This document shows positions 9,374-18,900 of a stretch of 64,000 nt of DNA, in pieces (position 1 is the first letter of the stretch; each line of letters begins with the position of its first letter). The notes under the pieces were generated by a model that was not told where the DNA came from, did no database searches, and saw only the letters and a list, made by a program, of their open reading frames with translations. A program made the position numbers and the translations under genes. Where the stretch lies: positions 4,410,049 through 4,474,048 of the forward strand of contig OY282352.1 in the NCBI GenBank assembly GCA_958295495.1, written 5' to 3'. The stretch comes from an uncultured Latescibacterota bacterium (GTDB taxonomy: Bacteria > Latescibacterota > UBA2968 > UBA8231).

Positions 9374-10801
9374 TCAGTCCTCTACTTGTCTCCCCATCTG
9401 CTCGTCCCAATCCCGTATCGGCCCTCGGGCCAGTAATGCCGCGAGCGTGAGGCAGGCTAGGTCGCGGCCGTCCTCTAGTGCCTTGTCGATAACGTCGCGC
9501 CCGCCTTTGATCTTCTTTTTCCCATGCACGATGGCCGAGCGGACTCCATAGAGGGATTTGACGCTGTTGGATGCGATGCCTTGGCCGAGCAGTTGTTCGG
9601 CCCGGGTCGATAGTTCGCGGGCCAGTTTCTGTTTGATCGGACCATACATGATCTCCAAGGCGATGGAGACATCGAGGATGCGGTCCTCCGCACTAAATGG
9701 GCCGCCGACCCGGGCGAAAGAGGCGGCGAGGCGACGGATCGCAAGGTCGATAACATCGCGCTTGTCGCGATAGATGCACCAGCGGCTGGCCAATGCAGCG
9801 AAAGCAGCCGCGTCCTGCTGGCAGAATTGGCGTTCCTTGGGCGATGCGTCGGGTAAGGAGGCACAGGTGCTACGAGAGCCGCACGCGAAGTTGGGATCAA
9901 GCTCCTCTACCCACTTGGCGACGCGGACAAAGCTCGCGTGGGAAATCAGCGGACTCCTCGTTGCGATAGACAGCAAATCCACTAGGACTTTGTTGTCGTC
10001 TGCAAATCGGTCCGCAAGGTCAATCTCGTAGTCGCCGGGGAAGCGGTACTTGACTTTTGGGGCGCGAGATCGGCGGGACTTATTGGAAGAATTGTCATCG
10101 GCCGGAGGGGGTGCAACGCCTGGCCCCCACCTTAGACCACGCACGAGCGCAGTCGTGCTCACGGGACGGTTCGACCGACCTAGGTTCCGGCCAGCATTGT
10201 TGAGCCACTGCTCGGGTTGGTCGGGCAACTCGAACATCGCCTTGGCGTCCTCGTAGGGTGCCAGATAGGCTTCCCTGCCAAGATCGAAGTGCCCGTCGAG
10301 TTTCAAGCCGTGCAAGAGCGTGATCTCGTATGCCGGGAGATTGGCATCTTCTCCGGCCGTCAGGTAGCGGTGCAGCAGTTTCGCTGCCTGCTCTGCACTA
10401 TCCTTGATTGCGCGTTTGGCTAGATGGGCTACGAGGGACTTCAGGTCCACGTAAAACCAGTCGTGCGTCGATAGGGTGAAGCCGACCCCTTCGCGTTTCC
10501 CCGAACCTATCAGGCCCGGTCGTAGCAAGGGATGCTCCCGCAGGATTGCTCTTGCTTCTAAAGGATCGGACTTGAGCCAGAGGTAGGATTCTTCGAAGCT
10601 CTTCGCGGCGGCGGGATCGTGCTTTGCGCGTGCGGCGAGATCCCGGTATTGCCGGTGGATACTAGACCAGTATTCGTCTAGCGGGCCGTAGTGTGGGGTC
10701 TGTGGTGCAAAGGAACAAGAGGGTCTCGCCTGTGCGGCAACGTCTTCAAGTGCTGCTGCTAGCCGGCCAATCCAGTCCGCTGCGTCAAAAGGCTGTGTCA
10801 T
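9374..10801 (-). CDS. ApeA-like HEPN-domain protein
   Basis: A 475-residue protein of unknown function. The C-terminal ~130 residues resemble the ApeA-type HEPN domain: DVSIALEIMYG, then a helical stretch with LLG, then LYGVRSAIVHGKK in which R421-x4-H426 is the catalytic R-x4-6-H motif of HEPN ribonucleases. The N-terminal two thirds has no motif I recognise; a Ser/Lys/Arg-rich linker (SSNKSRRSRAPK) lies mid-protein. Convergent with the aminotransferase operon and divergent from the YfcH-like gene. ApeA-type HEPN proteins are known as single-gene anti-phage effectors; a defence or stress RNase role here is an inference. Confidence 0.6.
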   Translation of the reverse strand: MTQPFDAADWIGRLAAALEDVAAQARPSCSFAPQTPHYGPLDEYWSSIHRQYRDLAARAKHDPAAAKSFEESYLWLKSDPLEARAILREHPLLRPGLIGSGKREGVGFTLSTHDWFYVDLKSLVAHLAKRAIKDSAEQAAKLLHRYLTAGEDANLPAYEITLLHGLKLDGHFDLGREAYLAPYEDAKAMFELPDQPEQWLNNAGRNLGRSNRPVSTTALVRGLRWGPGVAPPPADDNSSNKSRRSRAPKVKYRFPGDYEIDLADRFADDNKVLVDLLSIATRSPLISHASFVRVAKWVEELDPNFACGSRSTCASLPDASPKERQFCQQDAAAFAALASRWCIYRDKRDVIDLAIRRLAASFARVGGPFSAEDRILDVSIALEIMYGPIKQKLARELSTRAEQLLGQGIASNSVKSLYGVRSAIVHGKKKIKGGRDVIDKALEDGRDLACLTLAALLARGPIRDWDEQMGRQVED

Positions 10802-10990
10802 TAGCTATACCATACTGGGTAAGAGAAGAGCTTCAACAAGAAAAACTAAGAGAAAAAAGACCGGGTCAAGCGCACGAGCGTGGAGCCGATGCCGCCCCCA
10901 AGGGCCGGCACAGACTGGGGGCCTTGTGCCGAGCGCGGGGATGCGTTTTAGTAGCAAATGATTCTTAGATTTTCCCAAGAGGAGTAGCCA

Positions 10991-11896
10991 GTGAAGATAT
11001 TGATCGCGGGCAGCAGCGGCTTGATCGGCACGGCGTTTTGTAGTCGGCTGGAGCGCGAAGGGCACGAGGTGGTGCGCTTGGTGCGGCGGCAGCCGGCCCA
11101 AGGAGAGTTGCGCTGGGATCCAGAAGCTGGCGAGCTGGAGCAAGGGGCTTTGGAAGGGATAGAGGCGGCAGTGCATTTAGGGGGCCAAAACATCGCTGCC
11201 GGCCGCTGGACTGCCACCGTCAAGGCCCAATTGCACCACAGCCGGGTGCAGACGACGCAGCTACTTGCTACGCGCTTGGCGGGATTGGCCGCGCCGCCGC
11301 GGGTGCTGATTTGCGCGTCGGCTATCGGCATTTACGGCAATCGGCGAGACGAAGAGCTAGACGAGGAAAGCGACACCGGCGCGGGGTTTTTGGCCGAATT
11401 GGGCCGAGCGTGGGAAGGGGCGAGTGCCGGGGCCGCCGAGGCTGGTATCCGCGTCGTGCAGGCCCGCTTGGGCCTCGTCCTCAGTCGCCGCGGCGGAGCG
11501 CTGGCTAAGATGCTGTTGCCCTTCCGCCTAGGGGTGGGTGGCACAATCGGCGATGGCCGGCAATACGTTAGCTGGATTAGCTTGGAGGACGCGGTGGCAG
11601 CGCTGAGCTATGCCGTGGAAAACGATGCCTTGTGCGGGCCGGTGAATTTTACCGCGCCGCAGCCGGTGACCAACGCCGAGTTGACGCGGACATTGGGGCG
11701 CGTGTTGCGCCGGCCGACGTTGTTGCCGCTGCCGGCGTTTGTAGCCAAGGTGCTCTTGGGCGAGTTGGCCGAGGAGGGGTTGCTGGCCAGCCAGCGGGTG
11801 CGACCTAAGCGGCTGTTGGAGTCTGGTTTTGAGTTCGCGTACCCCGAATTGGAGCGTGCGTTGCGCCGGGCGTTGGCGGCGAGAGAGTCGGACTGA
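10991..11896 (+). CDS. TIGR01777-type NAD(P)-dependent epimerase (YfcH-like)
   Basis: Atypical short-chain dehydrogenase family protein, 301 residues, the usual length for YfcH. The N-terminal AGSSGLIGTAF is the glycine-rich NAD(P) loop; AAVHLGGQNIAAGRW and the ASAIGIYG segment are characteristic of the family, as is the C-terminal helix region with RPKRLLESGF. GTG start at 10991 with AGGAG about 6 nt upstream. Physiological substrate of the family is not established. The toxin-antitoxin pair begins 28 nt downstream in the same direction. Confidence 0.88.
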   Translation: MKILIAGSSGLIGTAFCSRLEREGHEVVRLVRRQPAQGELRWDPEAGELEQGALEGIEAAVHLGGQNIAAGRWTATVKAQLHHSRVQTTQLLATRLAGLAAPPRVLICASAIGIYGNRRDEELDEESDTGAGFLAELGRAWEGASAGAAEAGIRVVQARLGLVLSRRGGALAKMLLPFRLGVGGTIGDGRQYVSWISLEDAVAALSYAVENDALCGPVNFTAPQPVTNAELTRTLGRVLRRPTLLPLPAFVAKVLLGELAEEGLLASQRVRPKRLLESGFEFAYPELERALRRALAARESD

Positions 11897-11924
11897 GACG
11901 AAATCTGAGGAAGGGGCCTACACT

Positions 11925-12125
11925 ATGCTATCTGTCAAAGAGCAGTATATCATCGACGAAAATGGTCAGCGCGTCAGCGTGGTGCTCGAAATCGGTGCCT
12001 ACCAAAAGCTTTTGGAAGAGCTGGAAGAGTTGGAATCGATTCGGGCCTACGACCAAGCTAAGTCGAAAGACGATGAAGCGATTCCTTTTGAACAAGCGGT
12101 CGAAGAAATCGAAAGGAAGCACTGA
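11925..12125 (+). CDS. Antitoxin of a RelB/Phd type toxin-antitoxin pair
   Basis: A 66-residue acidic protein. ATG at 11925 follows GAGGAAGGGG, a good ribosome site; the longer open frame upstream overlaps the YfcH-like gene and is not needed. The N-terminal part (YIIDENGQRVSVVLEIG, then KLLEELEELE) resembles the short DNA-binding strand and helical region of YefM/RelB-family or DUF antitoxins, ending in a charged helix that would wrap the toxin. The toxin frame starts 2 nt after its stop. Expected to neutralise the toxin and repress the operon. Identity rests mainly on size, position and partner. Confidence 0.72.
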   Translation: MLSVKEQYIIDENGQRVSVVLEIGAYQKLLEELEELESIRAYDQAKSKDDEAIPFEQAVEEIERKH

Positions 12126-12127
12126 GC

Positions 12128-12379
12128 TTGTACGATGTTAGAATCCGGCGGCAGGCCCAAAGACAGTTGGCCCAATTGCCGGCTGGAATCTATGAGCAGG
12201 TGCGCGATGCTGTGCGGATGCTAGCCAACCAACCCCGTCCCGCAGAATGCCGCAAACTGAAGGGGCGCGAAGGCTGGCGCATCCGGGCCGGGAGTTACCG
12301 AGTGATTTATGAAATTGACGATCAGCAGGATACGGTGACGGTTTTACACATTGGACATCGGCGGGATGTTTATCGCTGA
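12128..12379 (+). CDS. RelE/ParE-family toxin
   Basis: An 83-residue basic protein with the RelE fold signature: YDVRIRRQAQRQLAQLP at the start, helix with MLANQPRP, then CRKLKG, GWRIRAGSYRVIYEID and a final VLHIGHRRDVYR strand. Those C-terminal Arg/His/Tyr residues are the positions used by mRNA-interferase members. Starts at TTG 12128, only 2 nt after the antitoxin stop, so translation is probably coupled. Ribosome-dependent mRNA cleavage is the family activity; a ParE-like gyrase target cannot be excluded. Downstream, 12380-12646 has no gene. Confidence 0.88.
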   Translation: MYDVRIRRQAQRQLAQLPAGIYEQVRDAVRMLANQPRPAECRKLKGREGWRIRAGSYRVIYEIDDQQDTVTVLHIGHRRDVYR

Positions 12380-12423
12380 AATTAGGCGATAGAAATAATC
12401 ACCTCGCGGACCTCGCGTCTAAA

Positions 12424-12477
12424 TTTTAGGAGCTTTCTAAAAACTCCCGGCAGGCCGCTTTGCGGGGCTGTGGAGTT
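12424..12477. other. Two adjacent inverted repeats after the toxin-antitoxin pair
   Basis: A perfect 6-bp repeat TTTTAG/CTAAAA (12424-12429 and 12437-12442) is followed at once by an imperfect longer hairpin with outer arms AACTCC (12442-12447) and GGAGTT (12472-12477) and a mostly paired CAGGCC/GGGCTG interior. Neither is followed by a clear T-tract. Could act as a weak terminator or an RNA structure between the toxin and the sulfatase-like gene. Confidence 0.35.
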
Positions 12478-12646
12478 CCCGCGGCGTCAAACGATTTTCG
12501 CGGGCGAGCCGCCCTCGTTCCCAGATTCTTTATCCGCTTGAGAGACCAAACCCAGAATTTTCAGACAGCTTCTCAATTGGAATAGAAGTCTGCGCCAAAA
12601 TGGTGCGGGTTTTCTTTGTGCTCAGAACAAAAAAAGGACTGCTCTC

Positions 12647-14038
12647 ATGAACATCATCGTCTTGGTCAGCGACACCTTTCGCTACGACTATCTGGGGTGC
12701 AACGGCAATGCGTGGATCGGCACGGCGGCGCTCGACCGCTTTGCCGAGCGGGCGGTGTGCTTCGACCGGCACTACCTGTCGAGCTTTCCGACCATCCCCA
12801 ACCGCACCGACCTCTTTACCGGCCGCTACAGCTTTCCCTTCCACGGCTGGAAACCCCTCGACCCAAGCGTCCCGGTGCTGAGCACGATCTTAGGCACGGC
12901 TAGCTACCAGAGCCAGCTTATCTGCGACACGCCGCATCTGATGAAAGGCGTCCACCATTTCGATCGGGGGTTTGACGGGGCGTATTGGATTCGCGGCCAG
13001 GAGGGGGACAAGCCCCTGTTGAAGGGCGATCTGCCGCCGCGCATAGAGGTGGCCGGGGCAAAGACGCGCGTCGATCCGCATTTGGCGCAGACGCGCTTTG
13101 GCAATTTGGCGACCCTGCATGCGTGGACCAACCGCGATTGGGCTTGGGAGGAGGACCGCTTCTGCGTGCGTACGGCGCAGACGGCGAGCCGCTGGCTGGA
13201 GGAAAATCGCGGCGGCGAGCCGTTTTTGCTGTGGGTGGATTTCTTCGATGCGCACGAGCCGTGGGACCCGCCGGAACATCTCGTGGGCCGCTACGATACC
13301 TCCGGGTACGATGGCCCGCCGATGATTCACCCGAACTACGGCCCGGCGACCGCCTATACTCAAGAGGAACTGGTCAATCTCCAAGCCCACTACGCGGCTG
13401 AGATTTACTTGGTCAACAAGTGGATCGGCTACGTGTTGGACAAAATTGAGGAACTGGGGCTGTTCGACAACAGCGTGGTGGTCTTCACGTCGGATCACGG
13501 CATGTTCGTCGGCGAGCACAACCGCACGGGCAAGTCCAACATCCACGCCGAGGACGACCGCGTCTGGCCCCTGTACGAAGAGATCAGCCACATCCCGCTG
13601 ATGATTGCCGCTCCCGAGGGGGTGGGCGGACGGCGGGTGAGTGCCTTGACCCAGTCGGTGGATTTGCTGCCGACGCTGCTGGCTTTAGCTGGCGTGGAAA
13701 AAAGCGACTTGGGGCTACACGGACACTCGCTCGCGCCGCTGCTGACTGGGCCGGCCGCGTGGCCGCGGCAGTACGCGTTCAGTTCGCCCTTTATCCGCAA
13801 TGGCGGGCCGACGGTGACTGACCAGCACTGGACTTACTTAGCACACGGCGAACACGGCGGCACCCCCGAGCTGTACGACATTGAGGCCGACCCTCAGCAA
13901 CAGCAGAATGTGATCGGCGCACATCCGGCGGTGGCCCAGCGGATGCAGCAAGCCCTAACGGACTTTCTCGACGCGGTGGAGACGCCCGAGGAAAATCGCG
14001 CGTTGCTGGGGCCAGTCGGCGGGCCGGATTACGAATGA
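12647..14038 (+). CDS. Sulfatase-family (alkaline phosphatase superfamily) hydrolase with Thr at the nucleophile site
   Basis: A 463-residue protein with sulfatase architecture: metal-binding D9 in VSDTFRYDYLG, the signature region at residues 49-60 (TIPNRTDLFTGR), and FTSDHGMFVGEHNRTGKSN carrying the second metal Asp/His and a Lys. In true sulfatases the first signature residue is Cys or Ser and is converted to formylglycine; here T49 occupies it. Thr nucleophiles are typical of phosphodiesterase or phosphoethanolamine-transferase relatives, so the substrate may be a phosphoester. No signal peptide. ATG at 12647; AAGGA lies about 10 nt upstream. The superfamily call is firm, the sulfatase activity is not. 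Confidence 0.85.
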   Translation: MNIIVLVSDTFRYDYLGCNGNAWIGTAALDRFAERAVCFDRHYLSSFPTIPNRTDLFTGRYSFPFHGWKPLDPSVPVLSTILGTASYQSQLICDTPHLMKGVHHFDRGFDGAYWIRGQEGDKPLLKGDLPPRIEVAGAKTRVDPHLAQTRFGNLATLHAWTNRDWAWEEDRFCVRTAQTASRWLEENRGGEPFLLWVDFFDAHEPWDPPEHLVGRYDTSGYDGPPMIHPNYGPATAYTQEELVNLQAHYAAEIYLVNKWIGYVLDKIEELGLFDNSVVVFTSDHGMFVGEHNRTGKSNIHAEDDRVWPLYEEISHIPLMIAAPEGVGGRRVSALTQSVDLLPTLLALAGVEKSDLGLHGHSLAPLLTGPAAWPRQYAFSSPFIRNGGPTVTDQHWTYLAHGEHGGTPELYDIEADPQQQQNVIGAHPAVAQRMQQALTDFLDAVETPEENRALLGPVGGPDYE

Positions 14039-14047
14039 CCGCTAACG

Positions 14048-14263
14048 CTATCCCGTGAAGAGGTCGAAGATGTGGCCGAGGCGCGAGCTGTCGGCTGCGT
14101 AGAATTCGGTGTAGCGGCACTGCTCGCAGGTTACGGTTGCCAGCTTGCGGTTTTGTACGTCGAAGATCTTGGACCAAAATCCGCCGGAGGCCCGGATTTC
14201 GCCGGTCTCGCAGGCGGTGTGATGGCATTTGGGGCATTCAAAGCGCAACGTGGGTGTACTCAT
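14048..14263 (-). CDS. Small zinc-ribbon protein (DUF2082-like)
   Basis: A 71-residue protein with two Cys pairs, CPKC near residue 10 and CEQC near residue 49, spaced as in a zinc ribbon. Between them lies SGGFWSKIFDVQNRKL, typical of the DUF2082/zinc_ribbon_13 group annotated as nucleic-acid-binding. Convergent with the sulfatase-like gene, 9 nt apart. Start ATG 14263 is the only reasonable one. Function beyond metal binding is not known. Confidence 0.75.
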   Translation of the reverse strand: MSTPTLRFECPKCHHTACETGEIRASGGFWSKIFDVQNRKLATVTCEQCRYTEFYAADSSRLGHIFDLFTG

Positions 14264-14498
14264 GGAGCCTCGTGGGTTGTAAGTGGACGCTCGATTTTAA
14301 GCGGTGTGCCGGCGAGGAGCAAAATTGAGTACGCTATCCTTGGAGCGCAATCGCCGCGGAGACCTCCTTCCCGCTGGGCTTTATGGAGTCTCTTCTCGTC
14401 AAAGGCGCGATGGGGGAGGTTCGGTTAGTGCTGATTGCGTCGGGGGATTGGTCTAGCAGGTGTTTTTGCGTTGTCGTCCTGTTTTGAGCGACGCGCCG

Positions 14499-14723
14499 TT
14501 AGGGGAGAACGGCGCGGCGCTCTACGCCGGCGACTACTTCTTCGAGGCTCCACAATCGCTCGGCGTCAATGATGAGGGCTTCGACGATGAGGGGATGGGC
14601 CTTGATGGTATGCGAGTCGATAAACTCAAAACTGGGCTGGTTGCGCCCGAGCATTCCCCGATCTTCGATCACGGTGATCTCGTTTGGGGCACCCGAGGCT
14701 TCTGCGTGGCGGTACAGCGGCAT
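14499..14723 (-). CDS. Small hypothetical protein
   Basis: A 74-residue protein, MPLYRHAEASG to GVERRAVLP, that I do not recognise. It is favoured over the longer plus-strand frame covering the same DNA because its ATG at 14723 has a strong ribosome site (AAGGAG, 7 nt spacer) and its composition looks like a folded acidic protein, with ITVIEDRG and a helical C-terminal half. Roughly 235 nt without a gene separate it from the zinc-ribbon gene. Confidence 0.5.
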   Translation of the reverse strand: MPLYRHAEASGAPNEITVIEDRGMLGRNQPSFEFIDSHTIKAHPLIVEALIIDAERLWSLEEVVAGVERRAVLP

Positions 14724-14758
14724 TTTGTCGCTCCTTATCAAAAGGTCTCGTTTAGGTT

Positions 14759-14846
14759 AGAAGCGTTCTTAAAACTAGGGGTTCGGTCTCTTAATCGGCT
14801 CAAAAAAGAAGCCCGACAGCCCGACAGGGGTTTTAAGAACGCTTCT
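14759..14846. repeat. 17-bp perfect inverted repeat with 54-nt loop
   Basis: Arms AGAAGCGTTCTTAAAAC at 14759-14775 and its exact complement at 14830-14846. The loop contains CAAAAAAGAAGCCCGACAGC and a short CCGACAG direct repeat. It sits between the small hypothetical gene and the alpha/beta hydrolase gene. Might be the relic of a miniature transposable element or a long RNA hairpin. Confidence 0.7.
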
Positions 14847-14930
14847 TAGTTAGACGCCGGTGCTGGAGAATAGTTGCAGCTATGTTTATGGGGCGCGGCT
14901 AAATTTTCTTTAGTTCGATAAAACAAATAG

Positions 14931-15857
14931 TTAGAGAATCGCGTACCCTTGCATCCACCGCGCGATGCAGGCGGCCGTCTCGTCGGGGCATTCGAGGTGG
15001 GGCGCGTGTCCGCAATTGGGGAAGAGGTGTACAGCGGCGCGGGGCAGTGTGGAAGCGAAGCGCTGGGCCGAGCGCACGGGTAGGACGCGGTCCTGCTGTC
15101 CCCACAAGACCAAGGCCGGGCAGGTGACGTCGCCAAAGCGCTGGTGGAACGTTCCTACGTCGGGGGGGACGAGGTTCCGCGCTGAGTAGTGATAGGCATA
15201 CGCGGCGTTGGGCGTCTCAAATGCGGCGCGGGCGACCGCTGCGAGTTCCGGGGGGATTTTGCGACGGTCGTGGAAGCAGCGCCGGAAGGTGCGCCAAGTG
15301 GCCAAGCCCAACAGGCCGGATGCGCGGGCCAAGGCGTGGAGCGGGGCATAGGTCAGCAGCTTGCCCGGATAGCTGCCGAGGGTGCGTACGTGTATGGGGA
15401 GTTTGTGTGGGTAGCCGGCTGCGTCGATGAGCACCAGCCCGCGCACTTTGGCCGCGAGCGCGGGAAAGTCGAGGTACAGGCGCAGGGCCAAGCCTCCGCC
15501 GAGCGAGTTGCCCAAGAGGAGGACGTCGTCTAAGCCCAGCGCGGTGATAAAGGTCGCCAAGTAGCCAACCTGCATGTCCGGCGAGTAGCGCTCGTGCGCT
15601 GGGCGGGTGGCAAAGGTCGGCTTGCTGCTGTGCCCGTGGCCGATCAAGTCGGGTGCGATGATGCGGTGGCCGGGCAGGCGGGCGGCCAAGCGGAACCACG
15701 TGGCCTTGTTGTCAAAGACGCCGTGCAGCAGCACCAAGGGGGGATGGTCTCCGCCGCCATTGTCGATGTACGCCATTTTGACTTGGTCGGCGAGGGCGAG
15801 GCGGTATTCGGCAAAGCCGGGGAAGAGGGGCGCGGATGGAGAAGAAATGGGCTGCAT
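14931..15857 (-). CDS. Alpha/beta-fold hydrolase
   Basis: A 308-residue serine hydrolase. LVLLHGVFDNKATW forms the oxyanion-hole region, IAPDLIGHGHSSKP is typical of the family, S118 in LLGNSLGGG is the nucleophile, and NCGHAPHLECP near the C-terminus supplies the catalytic His. It most resembles esterase, epoxide-hydrolase-like or C-C hydrolase members. ATG at 15857 is chosen; a GTG at 15911 would add 18 residues but its ribosome site is too close. No signal peptide. Divergent from the propeller/sigma-54 activator gene across ~140 nt. Confidence 0.85.
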   Translation of the reverse strand: MQPISSPSAPLFPGFAEYRLALADQVKMAYIDNGGGDHPPLVLLHGVFDNKATWFRLAARLPGHRIIAPDLIGHGHSSKPTFATRPAHERYSPDMQVGYLATFITALGLDDVLLLGNSLGGGLALRLYLDFPALAAKVRGLVLIDAAGYPHKLPIHVRTLGSYPGKLLTYAPLHALARASGLLGLATWRTFRRCFHDRRKIPPELAAVARAAFETPNAAYAYHYSARNLVPPDVGTFHQRFGDVTCPALVLWGQQDRVLPVRSAQRFASTLPRAAVHLFPNCGHAPHLECPDETAACIARWMQGYAIL

Positions 15858-15996
15858 GGTATATGGTATATAAAGAAGCGCATTTGTCTGGTGAAATCCA
15901 ACCTCGGCCACCTCCTAGGCCAGAATTAGATTTAGGGCGTCGGCGGTTGTGTCTTAGGGATAAAGGTTGGACCTCCCAATCGTCGGAAGGACGAAT

Positions 15997-18900
15997 ATGA
16001 GCGACCTATCCTTTGAGCATGTGTTAAGTAGCCAGTACACCGTCTTTGATGGGCTGGGCGGGATGCACATAGAAGACCTCTACCAAGACCGCCGCGGCTT
16101 TCTCTGGATCGCCACCGCAGACGGCGGCGTCAGCCGGTTCGACAGTGCCCGGTTTGATACGTTTGGCCTCAAGGACGGGCTACCCAATCTGACGGTCATG
16201 GCCATTGCCGAGGAAGCCGACGGGCGGCTGCTGTTCGGTACGCTCGGCGGGGGAATCGCCGCGTACGACGGGCGCGGCTTTCAGGTGTACACCACCGAGC
16301 ACGGGCTGCCGTCCAATGAGATTTTGGGCTTGCAAGTCCAGCCGGACGGCTCGGTGCTGGCCCTGACCGGCGCGGGCGTGGCGTGGTTTGCCGACGGCCG
16401 CTGCACAAAGTGCCTAACTCATCTGGAAGACCAACCCTTGGGGCGGGTGTACGATCTGGCCACTGACGCGGCCGGCACCACTTGGCTGGCGACGAAGGAT
16501 TGGGGGGTTCTCAGCGTGGACGGGCGGCGCATGGATACCCGCGACGCCGAGGTCCTCTGGCCGTGGAAATTCGCCCAAGACGCGGCCGGCCATCTGTGGA
16601 GTGCCTTCTGTTACAAGGGGCCTCACGGCGGCTTGCTCGGCCGCTACGATCCGCACACCGAGCAGTTCGCCTTCCTCCAGGTGGAGCATCAGGCCGAGCG
16701 CGCCGTGCAAAACGGGGTGCGGCACGTGCGGACGGACGCGCAAGGCCGGCTCTGGCTTTCGCATCGGGGGGTCGTGGTACGCGATGGGCCAGCGTGGCAT
16801 CCCTTTTCGGCCGCCCTGTCGGACATCGACTTTTCCAATACGCGCCTGACCTACGAGGATCGCGAGGGCAATGTGTGGATCGGGCTTTGGGGCGGCGGGC
16901 TGGTCTTTTGCGATCCGGCCAGCGTCCGGCTCTATACCGAAGCCGATGGCTTGCCCGACCGGGAGGTGCGCCACTTGGCCGAAGACGCCGACGGGCGGAT
17001 GTGGATTGGCACGATGGGGGGCATGGCCTGCATGGAAGCGGGCCAAATCCGTCGGCTCGATGATGACCTCGTGTCGGCGCTGGTGGTGGATGGTGCGGGG
17101 CAGGTCTGGAGTGGGGGTGACACCGGCCGGGTGTACCAGTGGGCCGGCCCCACGCCGCGCGCGATCACAGTGGCCGAAGAAAGCTCCGCCGACAGGATCA
17201 CCGGGCTGTACGCCGATGGGCAAGGGCGGATGTGGATTGGCACGCTCCAAGGTCACTTCGGCTGGATAGAAGCCAACCGCTTCACCTCCCTCGATGCGTG
17301 GGAAGGCGACGAGTGCCGCGCCTTGCTGCAAGACCAAAACGGCGTATTCTGGATTGGGTTCTTTGGCCGAGTACCGGCACTGTACTGGTACTCGGCGGGT
17401 CAGTTCCGCCCGGTGGAGCTAGCCGAGGCCGAGACGATTGCCTATGTCAATGTGTTGTGGGAGCACCAAAATGTGTTGTGGGTCGGCACGGCGAAGGGGC
17501 TTTTCGCCCTCGACGGCTCCTCGGGTCAGTTTCGCCACTTTACCGCCGATGAGTCTGGGTTGTCGGCCAATGGCATCTTGGCGCTGGCGGCCGACCCGCA
17601 GGACGCGATCTGGATGGGCACCAGTGGCGGGGGCGTGCTCCGCTACGATGGCGAGAGCTTCCAAAGCATCCGCTTGGGGCCGTCTGCGCTCGGCAACATC
17701 GTCGAGGCGGTCCTGTGCAACCGCGATGGTCGGCTGTGGTTTGGGACGCGGGCCGGGCTGGTCGCCTATCAGCCGAGCGACACGCCGCCGCGCCTGGTGA
17801 TCCGCGAGGTGATGGCCGGGAGCCTCTTGGCCGCGCCCGACGTTGTATCCTGCCCAGAGGACACCCCGGAAATCCGCATTCACTTCCAAGGCATCAGTTT
17901 CCGCAGCGGTGCGAGTCAGATGCGCTATCGCCACCGCTTAGTAGGCCACGCTCCGGCCGAACCGTGGAGCGCGTTCACCGCCGCCGCTGTGGTCGCGTAC
18001 CCCGCCTTGCCGGTGGGCGACTACCGCTTTGAGGTACAGACTATAGACCGCGATGGCCTGCGGTCTGAGGTGGTCGGCTTGGCTATACACATCCTCCCCG
18101 ACATCCACATCGAACGCCTCCACGCGCTCGAAAAGGGGCTGCGGCCTACCGCCCCGGTGGTGGAGAGCCAGAATCAGGCCATGCAGGAGGTGATGAGCGA
18201 GGTCGCACAGGTCGCCGAGAGCGATATGAGTGTGCTGGTGCTGGGCGAGACCGGCACGGGCAAGGGCTTGCTGGCGCGGAGCATCCACGACACCAGCCCC
18301 CGCCGAGGACGTCCCTTTATCCATGTCAATTGTGGAGCACTCCCGCCTGGGCTGATCGAGAACGAGTTGTTCGGCCACGAGAAAGGAGCCTTTACCGGCG
18401 CAGCTACCCGCCAGCTCGGGCGCTTTGAACTGGCTGATGGCGGCACCCTCTTTTTGGACGAAATCGGCGATCTGATGTTAGAAGCCCAGCGGGTGCTGCT
18501 GAACATCTTAGAGGAGAAGATTCTGACCCGCGTCGGCGGCGAGAAGCCGATACCCGTGGATGTGCGAGTCGTGGCCGCGACCAATCGCGACCTGCGTCAG
18601 GATATACAAGAGCACACGTTCCGCGAAGACCTGTTCTACCGTCTGAGTACCTTCACGCTCGAGCTTCCGCCCCTACGGCAGCGGCGCGAGGATATACCGG
18701 CTTTGGTGGCGCATTTTGTTAAGCGGTGCGCCCTCCACCTCAAGCGGCCGGTGCCGGCCCTCAGCGATGTGGTGGTCGCGCACTTGCAGGCGTACTCTTG
18801 GCCGGGGAATGTGCGCGAACTGGAGCACGTGATCCACCGGGCGGTCTTGCTGTGCAAGGACGGCGTGATGCGGGTGGCGGATTTGTCGTTGTCGTCGGTT

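Noticed and set aside
12647..14038. Classical formylglycine arylsulfatase
   Set aside because: The catalytic Cys/Ser is Thr, so only the superfamily assignment is kept.
14460..14849. 129-codon plus-strand frame
   Set aside because: The opposite-strand 74-codon frame has a far better ribosome site, and the plus frame runs through the inverted repeat.
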